A stretch of DNA of 64,000 bases, taken from Pyrenula massariospora. Taxonomy: Eukaryota; Ascomycota; Eurotiomycetes; Pyrenulales; Pyrenulaceae. The stretch is from contig JAGFMI010000002.1 in assembly GCA_021030905.1 (NCBI GenBank), positions 744,001 through 808,000 of the forward strand. The letters run 5' to 3'. Positions 45,668 to 57,977 of the stretch are shown here, piece by piece. Position numbers and translations under genes: made by a program. Every line of letters starts with the position of its first letter. The stretch's first letter is position 1. Below the pieces are notes generated by a model. The model did not search any database, was not told the DNA's origin, and saw only the letters and a list, made by a program, of their open reading frames with translations.

Positions 45668-48600
45668 ATGCCGGCAAGTACTAGTAAATCTGTCAAGCCG
45701 TCAGAACTCTTCAGAGAGCGGCTCGTTATCAAGTCTGTACCACAAAGTCCTTCGTCATTCAATTGATGGCTGATAAGAGAGCTACAGATATTATCATGCG
45801 TCTGCTAAACTTCCTGAGTTTGACGCTGCCAGCTGCGAATCGTCTGGCTTCGTGGCACAGTCTTCTAGCGACACTGCTCTGACCGCTTTTGCTCAACTGG
45901 CAGTCCTTCGTCTTGATGCCACTCACGCTTTCATCTCCCTTATCGATTCGCAACATCAATACGTGCTCGCCGAAGCGACAAAATCGTTGTCTATGCAGTC
46001 TGATTCACGCCATGATCGGAACGACTCTCTATGGCTAGGCAGTGTCGTTATTCCAAGGGATAGAGGACTGTGTCAAGTCGTCCTTGCAAAGGGTGCCGCG
46101 GCACACGGGGCAGATACTGACATGGTTAATATTGTCATCCTCCACGATCCGCAAGATGACCCCCGATTTCAAGACCTCATAGGCATTCCTGACAAGAAAG
46201 ACTTGCGATTCTACGCAGGGGTCCCAATCATGACCCGGAGCGGGACCAAAATCGGCTCTTTCTGTATCGTTGACGACAAATCACGCGCCGACCTGTCCGT
46301 CGAAGAGAAAATCCTTCTGCGTGACATGGCCCAAACGACTATGGACCATTTAGACGCGGTAAGGCTCAGATCCGAGCATCAGCGGAAACTTCAATTCGTG
46401 AAAGGCATAGAGTCGTTCATCGACGGTCTCGCCGATCTGAAAGCCATGCCGCGGGAAGGGAGATCTCGCGGTCGAACTCTTAGTCCAAAACCAGCTACTC
46501 AGGGCCAGGGTAATTTTGCTTCGAAGAGCGCCATCGCGGACATTCAGAAGGACTCTGTTGGTACCTCCCAGCCCTATACTAAACGTTCTGCCCGCTCCCC
46601 TTCACCAGCTTTGTGGGAATTGGCCCTCCCTCCAGGGTGTAAATCTATGTTCTCGCGTGCTGCAACCATAATCCGCCAATCTGGTCAATATGATGGAGTG
46701 GCCTTCTTTTACATGTCCTCGGCATCCACCAAAGCCAAAGCAGCTCAACGACACGGCCCCGTGGTCGGATCAACTCAACGAAGAGGGAGTGAGAAAAGCC
46801 ATTACGATACTGCTTCATCAGCACACGAGTCTTCTGAAGATTCAGATCCGGTGGATAGTTTTCAAGGCGGGACTGCTCATGGCGAGGAGCTCGATAGTAC
46901 TGGCCCTGATCCCATGGAAAACGTCTGTCCTGTCCTAAGCTTCTCGCTCGGAACAAATGGGATTGAAGCTCATGAGATCAATGAGAGCTTGTTCTCAACC
47001 TTCAAGCAAACAGACATGGTTCGGCTCTTGGGACAAAATCCGCGCGGTCGCACGTTTACTCTTAATCGAGATGGGGAGGCATATCCAGGGGATACTTCTT
47101 CAGGCTCTAGTCACGGGGACAGCAGTGGAGCTCCTTCAAAGAAATTCGTTGCAATTGGAAGTCAAGGTGCAGAGGGCACTGAACGCTCGGGTCACTCGAT
47201 TAGAACCTCTCAGCTTAGTTCTCTGCAGAAGGTAGGGCCGCTGGGGAGAAGCTTTGTATGTCTCCCACTATGGGACTTTGAGCGCCAGCGATGGTTTGCT
47301 TATGCGATTTGCTGGTCCAATGCTCCGAATCGAGATCCTGGGCTTGATGGTGATCTTCACTTTCTCCGCATTTTCGGCCACAGCATTATGAACGCCCTCT
47401 CCCATATCGATGCAATCGCCGCGAATCGCGCCAAGACAACATTTGTTTCGTCCATCAGCCACGAGCTTCGATCACCTTTGCACGGAATCTTGGGCGCTTC
47501 TAATTTCTTACAAGACTCACTCCTCGATCGCTTCCAACAGGAGATGGTAGAATCGATTTCGACGTCGGGTCGAACACTCCTCGAAACGGTTAGTCATATT
47601 ATGGATTTTGCCAAGATCAATTCCTTCACGAACCAGGTCCAACAGAGCTCGCCGTCGAGGAGCATCTCTAGGTCACGGAACTTGGAGAAAGAGCTCAGTA
47701 AATCATCCTTGTCCGCGCCGATGAATCTTGCCAATCTACTTGAAGAAGTGCTAGATATTGTACTTATGGGATTTTACATACAACATGACTTTGTCTACCC
47801 TGACGAAAACAATGACTCGGCGTTCGCTCAACTGCCTACCTTCAATACCACTCCACAGATATTGGGAGCCAGCAGTAGGTCAGTGAACCAACGTGGCCGC
47901 GTGAGGATCGTTCTCCAAATGCCATACCTCGAAAACTGGTGCATTCATAGTCAGCCCGGTGCTTGGAGACGAATTATTATGAACCTCTTCGGCAATGCTC
48001 TAAAATTTACTGCTGACGGCCTAATCGTGATCCGTCTAGAGCCTAAGAATATTGATGGTACCGACAATAAGTCAATTACTCTTTCTGTCATTGATACTGG
48101 AAAAGGAATATCGAGGGAGTATTTGGAGAATCGCCTCTTCCTTCCCTTCTCTCAGGAAGACTCCTTTGCCAGCGGTACGGGCCTCGGTTTAAGCATTGTC
48201 GACCAGCTCGTTCGCTCCATGGGTGGAAGACTAGACATTACAAGTTTTGTAGGAGAGGGCACGAATATCACAGTCGACTTGATATTAAAGGCTGCAGAGC
48301 GCATTCAGCCATTCACGAAGAGTTTGGAGACCGTCGATTCATGTCCGGAACGTGTTCAGGGCATGCGAGTCTGTATTTTAGATCAACCGATTACGGAAAT
48401 TGTCAGAGATGTCAAGCATTCCTCCGCTGAGAAAGAATTCCTGAATAATCTGTCAGATACTATAAAGAGTTGGTTTGGCGTTGAGACTACGATTGCGACT
48501 TCCTGGACTCCTGGTACTGCAGATATGATCATCTGTCCTCGACCGTCATTCGCACTTCTTGGGACGATTCGTGGCACGGCAAGCGAGGCAAGGGTACCAC

Positions 48601-49569
48601 CCATAATCATCATCGCCTTTGATGCTCTGGAAATGTCGGTACTGCAGGCAGATGTTCGAATTTCGAAGGGCAGCTCTATCGTCGAAGTCATATCTCAGCC
48701 GTGAGTTCTACATCAAATAAATGGTAAAGGCATTCACTAATTGTCATTATTTAAGAGTTGGGCCGCGTAAGCTTGCCACAGTCTTCGATGTGTGCTTAGA
48801 GCGAAGCCAGACTCCAGGTCTCACTCAGCAGACAAACGGAGAGACCGCATCAGGAACCGAATTATCAAGCACACTAATACGATTCCCGTCACGCTCAAGT
48901 TCAGTCGTGCGAAAAGCGTCTCATTCCCTAGCGCGCAAACAGTCAGAGAGTTTGACAATTGAGCTAAGCAGCGGTCCCGCCGTGCTCATTGTCGACGATA
49001 ATCACCTTAATATCCGGGTACGTAGCCCTTGCATAAAGCACTCAATAAACGCCACTAAGGTCCTCGTATTTAGCTTCTCGAAACCTTTTTGAAGAAACTC
49101 GAAATCGACACGTACAAGGCCGTGAATGGGCAAGAAGCTGTTGACCTCTACAAAGAAGTGCACGCCTCCATTCAAGGAGTGCTGATGGGTATATCTGCTT
49201 GAAACCCCAGCGCTAAGTCAATGCTAATCTGACACAGATATCTCGATGCCCATCATGGACGGCATGACTGCAACGCGGCAGATCCGTGATTTTGAGAAGA
49301 CGTCAAATGCGCCCAGGACGCCAATCATTGCCCTTACGGGTCTTGCATCGTCGACGGCCAGACTCGAAGCCCAGGAAGCCGGCATGGATTCGTTCCTGAC
49401 CAAACCTGTGTCTTTTAAAATGTTGCACAAGAACTTGCCCGATGTTTTTGGCCTACGTCTCGACGCAATTCCGCAAAGCCCCACCGGTCCCACACGTGCT
49501 AGGGACACCTCGCAAGTCCTGCCAAGTCGGATGAAATCTCTGGACTCGAGCTTGGAGGAAAATCGCTAA
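45668..49569 (+). CDS. Hybrid histidine kinase with GAF domain
   Basis: Five exons (45668-45736, 45780-48700, 48756-49017, 49074-49188, 49238-49569) give 1232 aa, with consistent phases. It is a two-component sensor that feeds a His-to-Asp phosphorelay. The small first exon gives MPASTSKSVKPSELFRERL. A GAF domain lies at about 57-217 (LRLDATHAFISLID, RFYAGVPIM, IGSFCIVDD). A Ser-rich linker follows, then the HisKA box SSISHELRSPLHGILG with the phospho-accepting His near 583. The ATPase has the N box NLFGNALKFTADG, DTGKGIS and GTGLGLSIVDQLV. The C-terminal receiver has AVLIVDDNHLNI, the phosphate-accepting Asp (about 1123) in DISMPIMDGMTA, and FLTKPVS. All catalytic residues are present and no membrane segment is seen, so a cytosolic sensor is likely. 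I do not assign a fungal HK class or ligand. Confidence 0.92.
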
Positions 49570-50570
49570 AAAGGCCCAGAAAGCTGGCAATAGATTCAGA
49601 AGATCCCCTTCAGGGCCTGAGCACAGCTCGCAAGCAGTGCTAGTTAAGCTCATGTAAGGAAAGTCCGGTAAGCACATGTGTCCTGCTCGATTAAACCAAG
49701 GAAGCAGCAAGTCGCAATTCGTGCGAAATCAAAGAAATCCGCACGAATTGCTTAGTATATTCTATATCCATAGCAAGGAGCTGAAATTATGCGTTAGATG
49801 TCGCATGGACTAGCGAAAATAGGAGGTATGCAACAGGCGTAATGCGGGGTCGTTTGGGAGAAGCGGGTTTCGCACCCGCAATCGGAGTCTAGAGAAACGG
49901 TCAGCAGCGCTCATTCTAGAGGACCCAGCTGTTGGGATGCAACAGTGCGGTGCGGATCATAGATTGTACAGTACATTAACGCATTGTTCGGCAACGACAT
50001 CGCAGGGTACGATCACAGATAGTACGCGGACACATGCATAGGATACAATAGATAATATTAATACAGTCACAAATCGCATCCCAAGCACAAGCATTGCTCT
50101 AACTAGCTAATGAAACGCTGACCGGGTGCGCAGGCACATATCCCCTCTGAGATTTTGTCATTCAAGATAGGGCAGGGTGGGGGCCATCTTTACTCCGCCC
50201 CCTTGGAAATATTTTACCATCTACCCTTTTTCACCGAACAAACATCGAGCCTTGACCCTATCCTCCCCTCTTCTACATACCCAACCTCACCGCCCATAGC
50301 CCCCTTGGTATTAGTAGGCCTACCCCCTCCAGTCATCTCAACACCCCTCACTAAACAAACCCGCCCACGTTGCGCTCTTCCACGTCCAAGGGAATATTGT
50401 TGGACCACCGACGTTAATCCGAGCCACTTCTTCAAGACTTAGACAGGTGGCGAGGTATAGCTGTACAGGTGGATGCCGGCCTAACTTGCGGCCCGTCGGT
50501 TGCCTTTGATTGACCGGACAGGATTCTGTCAGAGACCGTGTTCTATCGTTGTTTTTTGCATGTTCTCACG
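49570..50570. other. Intergenic region between convergent genes
   Basis: 1 kb. A GCGGG/CCCGC hairpin at about 49865-49881 is the only structure noted, and it does not complete a tRNA. The rest is without coding signal. Confidence 0.5.
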
Positions 50571-52538
50571 TCACCATGGCGACCAGTGTCTGGGAGACGC
50601 TTCAAGACAGCATTCATCGTCCACTCTCAACTCCGTGAAGCGAGCCCACATTCTTTCCGCGGCATCCTCGTGGGTTTCGTCGAGATAGAAATAGCTTCTT
50701 AGCCGTTCTCTGAGTTCGTCGCTCGAGGTGAAATCAAAGTACTCAACAGCCTTTGCTGCATGGGAAGCGAACCAGATGTAGTAATTCTCTTCCTCTGCCT
50801 CTTCGGCTGCAAAGGAGGCGGTGCTGCACACCCAAAGAAGGAGACCGACGTGCGGATACCACTGGGACTTCCAGGTGCTCTTCTCGACTGTCTGCTTGAG
50901 CAGTTCGAGGACGCCGCCCGTCAGCTTTCTTCTGACTGGGTCGGCTAATGTCATGCCCATGAAGAGGATGGTGGCGAGACGGCATGCTTCTTGTATGGGG
51001 TTATGCGTTAGAGCTGCGTCTTCGGTAGAGGGGAAGGAGAGTAGACGATGCTCGATAGCTGTCCTTCGAAGAAGGAGATAATGCATCTCGGACGGTTCGA
51101 AAGTTGGAGGCAACGGCTTATCATCGTCGTGATCGTCGCGACAAGTAAGCAACGGGGAGTCTGTCGCTCTCGGCGGAGGTTTCCAAGTTGCAACATTCGC
51201 ATGGACAAGCGGTATGAGGTCTGAAAATGCGTTGAGCATATCCCTGTTCAGCACTTTGGTCTTCTCGCCTGTGAACAAAGCTATCCCGAGGGTGTCCAGA
51301 CCCGGTAAATGCGAGGCGTACTGAATCTTCGGGGTCATGGAGCTTGGATGCCGCCCAGGATCCCAGTCCAGTGGAAAGCTAGGCGGTGACACGCGCTGAA
51401 CTGCAGAGAATATGTCGGCAAGTATTACCCGCTCCATTGTGTAGGGGGTCAGATTCTTCAATCCGCCGAGCGAGTTTACCATGTGGCTCAAGGCTTGAAA
51501 GTGAACATGAGCGGATTCAAAATTTCCTGTCCATGTCTCTGCAGCGAAGAGGCGATAGACATCTTGCACCATTAAGTTGTCAACCTGCCCATCACTAAGA
51601 CGAGATCTTAGAGCTTCGATTGCATGACCTTTAAACTCATTGAGCCCTTGGAGTCGTTTCCTCTCCGAGCTTGGTGGAAATAGGAGTTTTCCTTCTGCTC
51701 GCTGCATTCTGCTTGCAGAGGAAGTGAGTAGAGCATAGAAATGAGCTCTGTCAGTCAGACAAGCTCTGATGTCTTCGAACAAAGCAGGCATGTGTCTTGC
51801 CTGTCCCAGCTTCTTCGCCTTTGTGAGCTGGGAATCAGCTCGAAATATTGACGGTATGATAACGAGTATGTAGTACGAGATCAAGGTATGCGCCCACTCA
51901 TCTATTTGAACGGCAGACGTGTCGAATGGGTCTGAGTGGTTGCCGTCGATCTTCGGCAAACAGCAGCAAGGACGGCCAGCTATTAATGTCCGAGGCCGGT
52001 TCTTGTGCACTGCAATGCCGTATACCGCCCCACATGGGCATACATCAGAGGACTCATTAGCATCCGAGTCCTGACAGGATAGCGGAGATGGTCGGCGAAG
52101 CTGTTCAGATAGTGATGGGGAACGAGAGATCGTCGTCTTTGCGTGGAATGTTTTCGGCTCGCTACTACTCTTTGGTCCTGAAGATTTACCTCTGGAACGT
52201 TTCTTTTGCTCTGGAAGAGTCACGGTGACTTGGAAATTAGGAATGGCAGATGCACCACGGATGTCAAAGGACGGAGGCGAGGCCGTCTGGTCTCTCGTGT
52301 CCGTTCGGCCATGGTCAGACGGTGGCACACTTTCTGAAGGCTTTGGGATTTTGGTTAGTCCATTGGAAAGTCTCAACAACTCTGTCTCCTTCTTTCGGGC
52401 GAAATATTGGCGTTGAACATGGCTCTGTTTTGTTCGTGTCTTTTGATTCGCGTTCGGTGCTTTTGGGTCTGAAGGGCCTTCACTCACGAACAGGAAGCGA
52501 GGCTCATCGGACTGTGGACGTTTTGTACGGGACGGCAT
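50571..52538 (-). CDS. Fungal transcription-factor-like protein lacking a zinc cluster
   Basis: Single exon, 655 aa, starting MPSRTKRPQS. The N-terminus RFLFVSEGPSDPKA followed by SHVQRQYFARKKE is seen in a large group of ascomycete proteins. Those carry the fungal-specific transcription factor domain (Pfam Fungal_trans_2 type) but no Zn2Cys6 finger. The helical domain occupies about residues 205-640 (WAHTLISYYILVIIPSIF, LFAAETWTGNFESAHVHFQAL, MVNSLGGLKNLTPYTMERVI). An unusual Cys-rich stretch, CPC at 167-169 and CCC at 191-193, sits just before it. The basic SHVQRQYFARKK could contact DNA or act in nuclear import. Function unknown; several relatives sit near secondary-metabolite or accessory genes, but nothing here ties it to one. 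Confidence 0.78.
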   Translation of the reverse strand: MPSRTKRPQSDEPRFLFVSEGPSDPKAPNANQKTRTKQSHVQRQYFARKKETELLRLSNGLTKIPKPSESVPPSDHGRTDTRDQTASPPSFDIRGASAIPNFQVTVTLPEQKKRSRGKSSGPKSSSEPKTFHAKTTISRSPSLSEQLRRPSPLSCQDSDANESSDVCPCGAVYGIAVHKNRPRTLIAGRPCCCLPKIDGNHSDPFDTSAVQIDEWAHTLISYYILVIIPSIFRADSQLTKAKKLGQARHMPALFEDIRACLTDRAHFYALLTSSASRMQRAEGKLLFPPSSERKRLQGLNEFKGHAIEALRSRLSDGQVDNLMVQDVYRLFAAETWTGNFESAHVHFQALSHMVNSLGGLKNLTPYTMERVILADIFSAVQRVSPPSFPLDWDPGRHPSSMTPKIQYASHLPGLDTLGIALFTGEKTKVLNRDMLNAFSDLIPLVHANVATWKPPPRATDSPLLTCRDDHDDDKPLPPTFEPSEMHYLLLRRTAIEHRLLSFPSTEDAALTHNPIQEACRLATILFMGMTLADPVRRKLTGGVLELLKQTVEKSTWKSQWYPHVGLLLWVCSTASFAAEEAEEENYYIWFASHAAKAVEYFDFTSSDELRERLRSYFYLDETHEDAAERMWARFTELRVDDECCLEASPRHWSPW

Positions 52539-53649
52539 GCTGAATGCACGAGCTTCTGAGGATCAATTCCGGATGGAGACATTGATATGAGCGTTGAGAC
52601 GTCCATGTATTTAAGGTTTGTCCGCTCGATCGTGGAGAGGAGGTCGAAGCGTGGAAATTCCTCTGAGTCAGCTGCTTTAATGGCCTCGACTACAGGATCG
52701 AATTGGATCCAGGGCTTGGCTGTGCGAGCCCAACCTAATCGTGCTGTGTCGTCGCAGCCAAACGCGTTGGCGATGCCAGGCTCTCATGTTCGAGCATCAA
52801 TATCATCACAGGGAGGGACAAGGCAGCCAATCAGCATCGCATAGCTTTTGTCCACATCTGTACAAGCGCGCGAACTGCGGCTGTGATGGGGGCCGGAAAT
52901 AGACCGTGGTTAAGGGATAAGTACGACATACGGACTTACGGCCACTCTTCCCTCTCCAGGCTGAGCAGTGTGCCTCGGGTGCCTTCACCAAAAAGAGTCG
53001 ATCCCAGTCTTACGTACAAATCAAAAATCTACCTGACCTTCGACCGACCGTCCGGAGGTTTTGGCTTATGGATCCCAGATTGGACAGCGAGACCTGGCAT
53101 CATTTTTAAGCATAAGCTTGACCCGGATCTTGTCCCACTGGTAAGCCGCCCCACGCGCGACCTGCCTACGAAACCTCACGATTTTCCGGAATGGGGCCTG
53201 GCGTGTGTCGGAACGCACAGCCGCAGGGGGCCTACAGTTGTTGGTGTGCCTAGATCAGCGGGAGAAGGGTCAAGAGTCGTGAAGAGATTGGCTGGCTCGG
53301 GACGTCATCAACACCTTCGACGTGGGAATGAAACACAACGTGCAGCCCATCATTTAAACCTGTTAGACCTTAGCCCGTAGTTTAATCGCTCTACAGCAGC
53401 TTTATAGGCCCAGAGCACGTTCATGCCGCTTTTTTGCGGATGTCAGACGGGCGATGTCGGATTCCTTTCGCATTTTGATCCTTGACGTGCGATTGACAAC
53501 TTTGCTACCGTGGGAGGAACGCTGAATAATGCTTTGCCTTTGGCAAATCGAAGCATTGTAATTGGAAGAATGAAAGGTTTGCAATATATATAGCTATAGA
53601 AAAACCAACATGGTAGTTATAGTGTCCGCTGACCTCATCAGGCATTTAT
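52539..53649. other. Intergenic region
   Basis: 1.1 kb. An open frame on + (about 52883-53380, 165 codons) has no motif and a composition unlike the neighbouring proteins. I do not call it a gene. Confidence 0.45.
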
Positions 53650-55822
53650 TCAGGTCTCCACCTTCTCGTTGCCGTTAGGCTGCTCACTGCTTTGCAGAGG
53701 AGCCGATTGCACATTCTCTGCCTCACGAGGCACACCACTCTCGGGAACATCCGACGTGCCAGCCCTGGCTCGAATACTTGCGATTTCTTCAGGCGGCGGC
53801 GGAACCCACTGGCTCGACTTCCACGGGGGTACTTTCTCGATATACATCGTATCGATTTCCTCCAGCGTCCGGTTCTGACCCTCGATGACGAAGAAATATA
53901 CCAGCAGGCCACCAATCACGTTGCAACCCGCAAATACATAACCGTAGCGGAAGTCGATGTCGCCCACAATGAACGGCGTGAAAAAGGCCAGCAAGAAGTT
54001 CCACAGCCAATTGCTGGCGGTCGATGCCCCCATTCCTTTGGAGCGATAGCGAGACGGATATAGCTCACCAGCTATAGTCCAGATCATAGGACCCCAGGTC
54101 GTCGCAAAGCCGAAAATGAACTGTGTCACAGGATGTCAATTACAATGTTCACATAGTTATCTCATGAGGAAGGAATCCTAACGCATAGCAAGGACAGCTA
54201 TTTGGGTTAACTTACCAGAGCAGCGAAGACGATCATAGCACGTCCAGCTTTGGGCGTATTCGCGGGTATATTGCGATCGAGGCTAAAGTGCCCGACAGAT
54301 GCAAAGATCAGGAAACAGATGAACATCCATATCGATCCAGCAATCAGAGACTTGCGCCGACCGTAATGTTCGACTATGTACAGCCCGTAGAAGGTGGTAC
54401 CGAAATTGATGCCATTCAGAATCATTTGCGTGACAAAGGAGTTATTGATACCCGTTGCCTGAAATATGACGGTGCCATAGTAAAAAAAGTAGTTCGCTCC
54501 CGTGAGTTGTTGAAACATTTGAAGTGTCATGCCGAGTGCAAGCCGATACGCCATCCCTGGCGCATCGAACATCCCCCACCACTCCTGCAGTATTCCGCCC
54601 TTTTTGTTTTCCGCTGCTAACTTCGCCTCAATTTCTTGAAGCTCAGCGTGGATACTGTAGTGGTTTTCTGGAGCACCATACACTTTCACCATGGTTCGTT
54701 TGGCTTCTTCGGTACGACCTTTGCGGTACGCGTACCGAGGCGTTTCGGGGAAGAAAAGAATACCAACGGCAAGGATAAAGGGCCAGATAAAGCCAAGACC
54801 CATTGGAATGCGCCATGAAGCAGCACTGTTTTTCTGGTGACGATCTGTTGCATAGTTGAAGCAGGCTGCCAAGAAGATGCCGAAAGTAATGAAGAGCTGA
54901 TAAGTGCTGATCAGTGCACCGCGGATATGACGAGGGGCAGTCTCTGCTTGATACTGGGTTTTACTTAGTGAACTTGTCTCAGATTTGTGTACGATCGGGA
55001 AGGGTAGAGGTCAGAGGTGAGGATGGGTGTCAGACATCATGGCGCAACCAATACACGTTGGGCTGGCGCAAATGCTAACAATCAGATGCGCCATCACTTC
55101 TGACACCCGACCTCGAGGACAGGCAAGATAACTCACCAAAGGGACCAGAAGACTGAGGGCACCAACGCCGAGGCCGGCAACCCAACGACCCATCATCATC
55201 TAGTGAATTGTGAGCATGGAAACTCAAACCAATGTTCTGTGAGGAACAGACAGACCTGGTACCAATGATCGGTTGATGAGATCATGACGACGTTGCCCAC
55301 GCAGAATATGAGGCACCAAACTATGATAGAGTACTTTCGGCCAATGAAGTCTGCTACAGGCGATGCCACCAGCGCTCCAATTAACGTTCCAATGGAGAGC
55401 TTTTTTGGGTCAGTCAATCACGCGTCAGCATGGATCAGTAACTAACCATTGCAACAATGAGTCCCGATCGAACGTTGCTAAAATAGTAGGTACCATCAGA
55501 TTTCTGTTGACCGAAGCGCCTGAGGAAGTCGGGCATCGCGAGGAAACCGCTGATTTGCCCCGTGTCGTAGCCGAAACTGAGCTTATGGTCAGTCGCACGG
55601 TCTTGCCAAAAATTGCACACGGTCGTACATGAAGCCTCCCATGGACACTAGAATACCCATGCTGAAGCTGGCCCAATTGACGCGCGGCAATGGGGAGAAA
55701 TCGAAGTTGTCAAGGCTCTTCCTCTCCCGGAAGTCCTCACTTTGTGGCTTCTGCACATCGCCATAATCGTACACCACCCTGTTGCTGAGATCGAAATGCG
55801 GGAGTCGGAGCTTGGGCAGCAT
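53650..55822 (-). CDS. Monosaccharide (hexose) transporter, sugar porter MFS family
   Basis: Six exons (55629-55822, 55447-55576, 55256-55399, 55137-55199, 54216-54953, 53650-54120) give 579 aa, all in phase. It is a plasma-membrane sugar carrier, close to fungal glucose sensors and transporters. Splicing of exons 1 and 2 restores [25 protein letters not shown] is motif [21 protein letters not shown] ends in the exon 4/5 junction, and PETPRY is the PESPR-type signature. [17 protein letters not shown] is the helix 7 sugar-binding signature, and [14 protein letters not shown] and PSRYRSKGM follow. Twelve helices are expected. The tail [14 protein letters not shown] is common in the family. Intron 4 (54954-55136) is 183 nt because a 96-bp fold-back repeat lies inside it. 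Confidence 0.93.
55019..55114 (+). mobile_element. MITE-like fold-back repeat, copy 1 (in transporter intron)
   Basis: 96 bp with terminal inverted repeats. The left end GAGGATGGGTGTCAGA and the reverse complement of the right end GAGGTCGGGTGTCAGA differ at two bases. The inner arms continue to ATGGCGCA. The core (GGGCTGGCGC, then CTAACAATCAGATGCGCC) matches copy 2. Flanks are GAGGT on the left and GAGGA on the right, a possible 4-bp target duplication. The copy lies wholly inside intron 4 of the hexose transporter, 22 bp from the donor. No coding capacity. Confidence 0.85.
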
Positions 55823-57713
55823 TACGGTGGGTGATGATTGGTTGATCTAGCGCGATCAACGACTCTTCTAATCAGATAATCAGATGTGAGATGCGCCGGA
55901 AAGAAGATCAGGCGGAGATAGGGATTTTATACTGCGGAGCCCCAGATTATGGATGAGCCTCAGCATCGGTATTCGGCACGCTGACGGGGGAACGAGTAAA
56001 CCGATAGGTAGACAATACCTGGTCCAGTCAGCATTGGAATATCACATGAACGACCATGGACGGCTGGAAGGGTACGAGATTTGAAAAAGTAAACAGTGGG
56101 GTCTGAGGTCACAACGGCAAGGCGCGGTCCCCAGTGATTGGCGACCTTGGCGGAAGGTAGTAGTAGTAGTAGTATGGCCCGCCCCCAAGTGACGTATCCA
56201 GCGTTGGATGATTAGGCAGTCTTCACCTGGTCCATGTGATTGCAAAAAAGCTTCACTGATGCTTGATGCCTCCCAAATATTGCTTACAGAGAGAAAGCAT
56301 TGACTCTGCTGGAGGAATGTGGGCCCCGCTACCTCTACACAAGCCATGGAAAAAGTCTCCAACGCCATGCCAATCTCCTACGAGTAGCTTGACATGCTGT
56401 GGTTCGTGATTCCCTGCTCGACTGGGTGCAATTGCAACGTGACGCAAGCAAGTTGTTCCGCAGCTTGGTGGGCGGATCGTCGCGGATGCAGGGGCGAAAG
56501 ATTGATAATGGGCCTGTCAGGAGACCTGCCTTCCCCGGGTTGCAACGGAGTGAGAATTTAATTGCTCCTTAAGGCATGCAGCTCGATGGCTCGAAGGTTC
56601 GACGAGGTGCCTTCTCCGCTTCTCAACGGCATTTGTGGTGAGACCCTCTCTTAAAAGCCTTCGTTGTCCGACAGAACGTAGGTACTGAAATGGTGAACAC
56701 GAGGGGGTGGGGAAGGTTGGCCTCTAACACCCGTTAGGAGTCTGGGCATCGCTATAAGTCCGCCTGCACCTACCGGCAACTCTGCCGTGTGCGGCCCGCC
56801 AATATCTACGCTCTTTTGGCTTCATCTTTCTATTCTTGTAAGGAATACACTCGCTTTGAACGGCGAGCTTCTGTCAGATATCACTGCCATAGCTAGAATG
56901 ATGATGGCTTCAGGATGACTATTACGATATGACTCAGCTATCATCCTTGGGAGATCTGCATCTGATGAAACTGTTTACGCGCCTGAACCTCGAAAAGAAT
57001 AATGGCCGAGAATACGAGGTAACACGTGAAAACTTCCACGTGGTTGGCCGTCTCTTGTTTCACGCCTCGGAAATTCGCGCGCTGTAGCTCATTTGTTGCA
57101 GCCATATCCCAGTCTCCACCGATAGATTGAAGGTGTGCGCTCATCACCTTGGTAGGAGAGCTCAATTTTCAGTTCACGATATCATCGTCTAGCGCGACAG
57201 ACGAGATCGAAGGACCAATGGTAGCTTTGATGAGCGTGCTTAGGATTACTAGAACCCTCACAAGCGCCGTTAGTCGCAGACCGTGAGGACGGAATCTACG
57301 TAAGAAGATCCTCCTTCACCCCGCAAATTTCGCCCCAGATAGGTCAGAACAGGGGTTCAACAACGACCTATTCTGATAATTTGGCATTTGTGTACTTTTC
57401 TTCCCTTCTCTTTATCCATTCAGCGTGTTGCTGGATGCGGTCCCTCTCGCTTTCATTCATGATAGAGAGCGTCTACCGGTCCGATCTACTATTGAGCTTG
57501 TTGCAATCACGGACCGCTCTTGCCGAAGAGTAGGTTTAACAAGGTATGAACCTCTGGATAAATACCTAAGTTTTATTTGACCCCATCGTTTCCTTAATAT
57601 AATATTATCTACTTCTGTTCCTAAATTGATCTGTCCAGTGTGGGCGGTCTTATATTGAACTGGAACGCTTCTTCATTAAATTCAATGCACTGCCGTCTTA
57701 TCGCAAGCGTGAT
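55823..57713. other. Intergenic region
   Basis: 1.9 kb between the transporter start and repeat copy 2. It holds a short TAG repeat (56158-56172) and only small chance frames. No gene is supported. Confidence 0.5.
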
Positions 57714-57809
57714 GAGGCTTGGTGTCAGAGGTCGTGGCGCATCTGATATACGTCGGGCGGGCGCCAATGGTAACAATCAGATGCGCCACGACTTCTGACA
57801 CCCAGCCTC
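57714..57809 (+). mobile_element. MITE-like fold-back repeat, copy 2
   Basis: 96 bp, the best preserved copy. Its left 34 bases and the reverse complement of its right 34 bases are almost identical, starting GAGGCTTGGTGTCAGAGG against GAGGCTGGGTGTCAGAAG and continuing through TCGTGGCGCATCTGAT. The spacer contains GTCGGGCGGGCGCC. Flanks GTGAT and GTGAA may be remnants of a target duplication. It lies 168 bp upstream of the short-chain dehydrogenase start. Too short to code for a transposase, so it would depend on an enzyme elsewhere. Confidence 0.9.
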
Positions 57810-57977
57810 GTGAAGACTTTTCTCTCCTGCTGGAGCATGACAAACAATAGATAGAATAATAGTTGAGCTGCGGGAGCTCTCTTTACCTCTTGTAGCTACT
57901 CAAGCTACCTTGATAGCTGTATCCTTTAGAGAGTGCTGATCAATTCACAGGATCTGAACTGCCGCATTACTGCCAAA

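Noticed and set aside
49865-49881. GCGGG/CCCGC hairpin resembling a tRNA T-arm
   Set aside because: The loop does not fit the TTCRA consensus, and no acceptor or anticodon arms are found at the right distances.
52883-53380. 165-codon open frame on +
   Set aside because: No family motif, poor agreement with the protein composition of neighbours and no clear start context. It may be chance in GC-balanced DNA.
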